Shown here one piece after another: positions 5,875 to 5,999 of a stretch of 5,999 bases of DNA (its first letter is position 1; the number at the start of each line of letters is the position of its first letter). The notes beneath the pieces were generated by a model. It did no database searches, was not told the DNA's origin, and was given only the letters and a program-made list of their open reading frames with translations. Made by a program: the position numbers and the translations under genes. The DNA comes from Nostoc sp. CHAB 5834 (GTDB lineage Bacteria > Cyanobacteriota > Cyanobacteriia > Cyanobacteriales > Nostocaceae): positions 1 to 5,999 of the forward strand of contig JAIVFU010000267.1 of assembly GCA_020829485.1 (NCBI GenBank), written 5' to 3'.

Positions 5875-5997
5875 CTAGCTATCTAATTGGTATTTCGAGG
5901 CTTGGAACTCAAGCACAGTAAGAAGTTCCGTATGTTGATCGACCAAAGCTTGTATTGTAGTAACTGGATTATGATGAAGGCGATGTTTTTGTTGGCG
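5875..5997 (-). CDS. C-terminal end of an unidentified reading frame, 5' partial
   Basis: On the minus strand the frame is open from the right edge to TAG at 5877-5875 and reads HRLHHNPVTTIQALVDQ, then HTELLTVLEFQASKYQLDS. The composition looks like protein, but the family is not recognised and 41 codons is little to judge by. It abuts the truncated intron exactly, so the stop may be native or created at the junction. It shows no resemblance to the missing 3' end of phoD on either strand. Confidence 0.3.
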   Translation of the reverse strand, partial: RQQKHRLHHNPVTTIQALVDQHTELLTVLEFQASKYQLDS

Positions 5998-5999
5998 AG

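Noticed and set aside
1..5999. tRNA, rRNA or CRISPR array
   Set aside because: No tRNA-like cloverleaf blocks, rRNA signatures or regularly spaced direct repeats were seen.

Overview
The window looks like a chromosome segment of a cyanobacterium, probably a filamentous Nostocales type. It carries ten exact copies of the cyanobacterial HIP1 octamer GCGATCGC, a Nostoc-style short palindromic repeat, a group II intron whose encoded protein has an HNH domain, and phoD-type alkaline phosphatase genes with cyanobacterial-type Pho boxes. Species assignment is inference. The density of broken genes recalls cyanobacterial genomes in decay, such as those of obligate plant symbionts.

Layout. (1) Bases 1-1055, plus strand: the catalytic domain of a peptidylarginine deiminase (PAD), entering from the left edge, with all catalytic residues present. 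It is the only gene here that looks healthy. (2) Bases 1052-1473, minus strand: a roughly 140-codon gene of unknown function, broken by one missing base near 1375; its stop shares a TTAA with the PAD stop. (3) Bases ~1564-2460, plus strand: a coiled-coil protein that has lost its true start and runs out of frame context at its 3' end. (4) Bases ~2461-3486, minus strand: a phoD gene with Tat signal peptide, cut off after about 341 residues and fused tail to tail with gene 3. (5) Bases 3641-3976, plus strand: the C-terminal half of a DUF4174 protein. (6) Bases 4050-4373: no gene, but a hairpin repeat and a candidate Pho box. (7) Bases 4374-5246, plus strand: a second, diverged phoD that keeps its start and Tat arginines, has an in-frame internal deletion of about 190 codons, and is cut at its 3' end. 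(8) Bases 5242-5874, minus strand: a 5'-truncated, internally deleted group II intron lying antisense in that phoD. (9) From 5875 to the right edge: the end of an unidentified reading frame.

The genes do not form a pathway. The two phoD remnants, each with Pho-box-like repeats upstream, suggest the locus once belonged to the phosphate-starvation regulon. Each remnant lacks a different set of metal ligands, so neither should be an active phosphatase alone. The main story is serial rearrangement: at least six gene remnants in 5 kb with junctions near 1375, 2461, 3640, 4435, 5241, 5688 and 5874.
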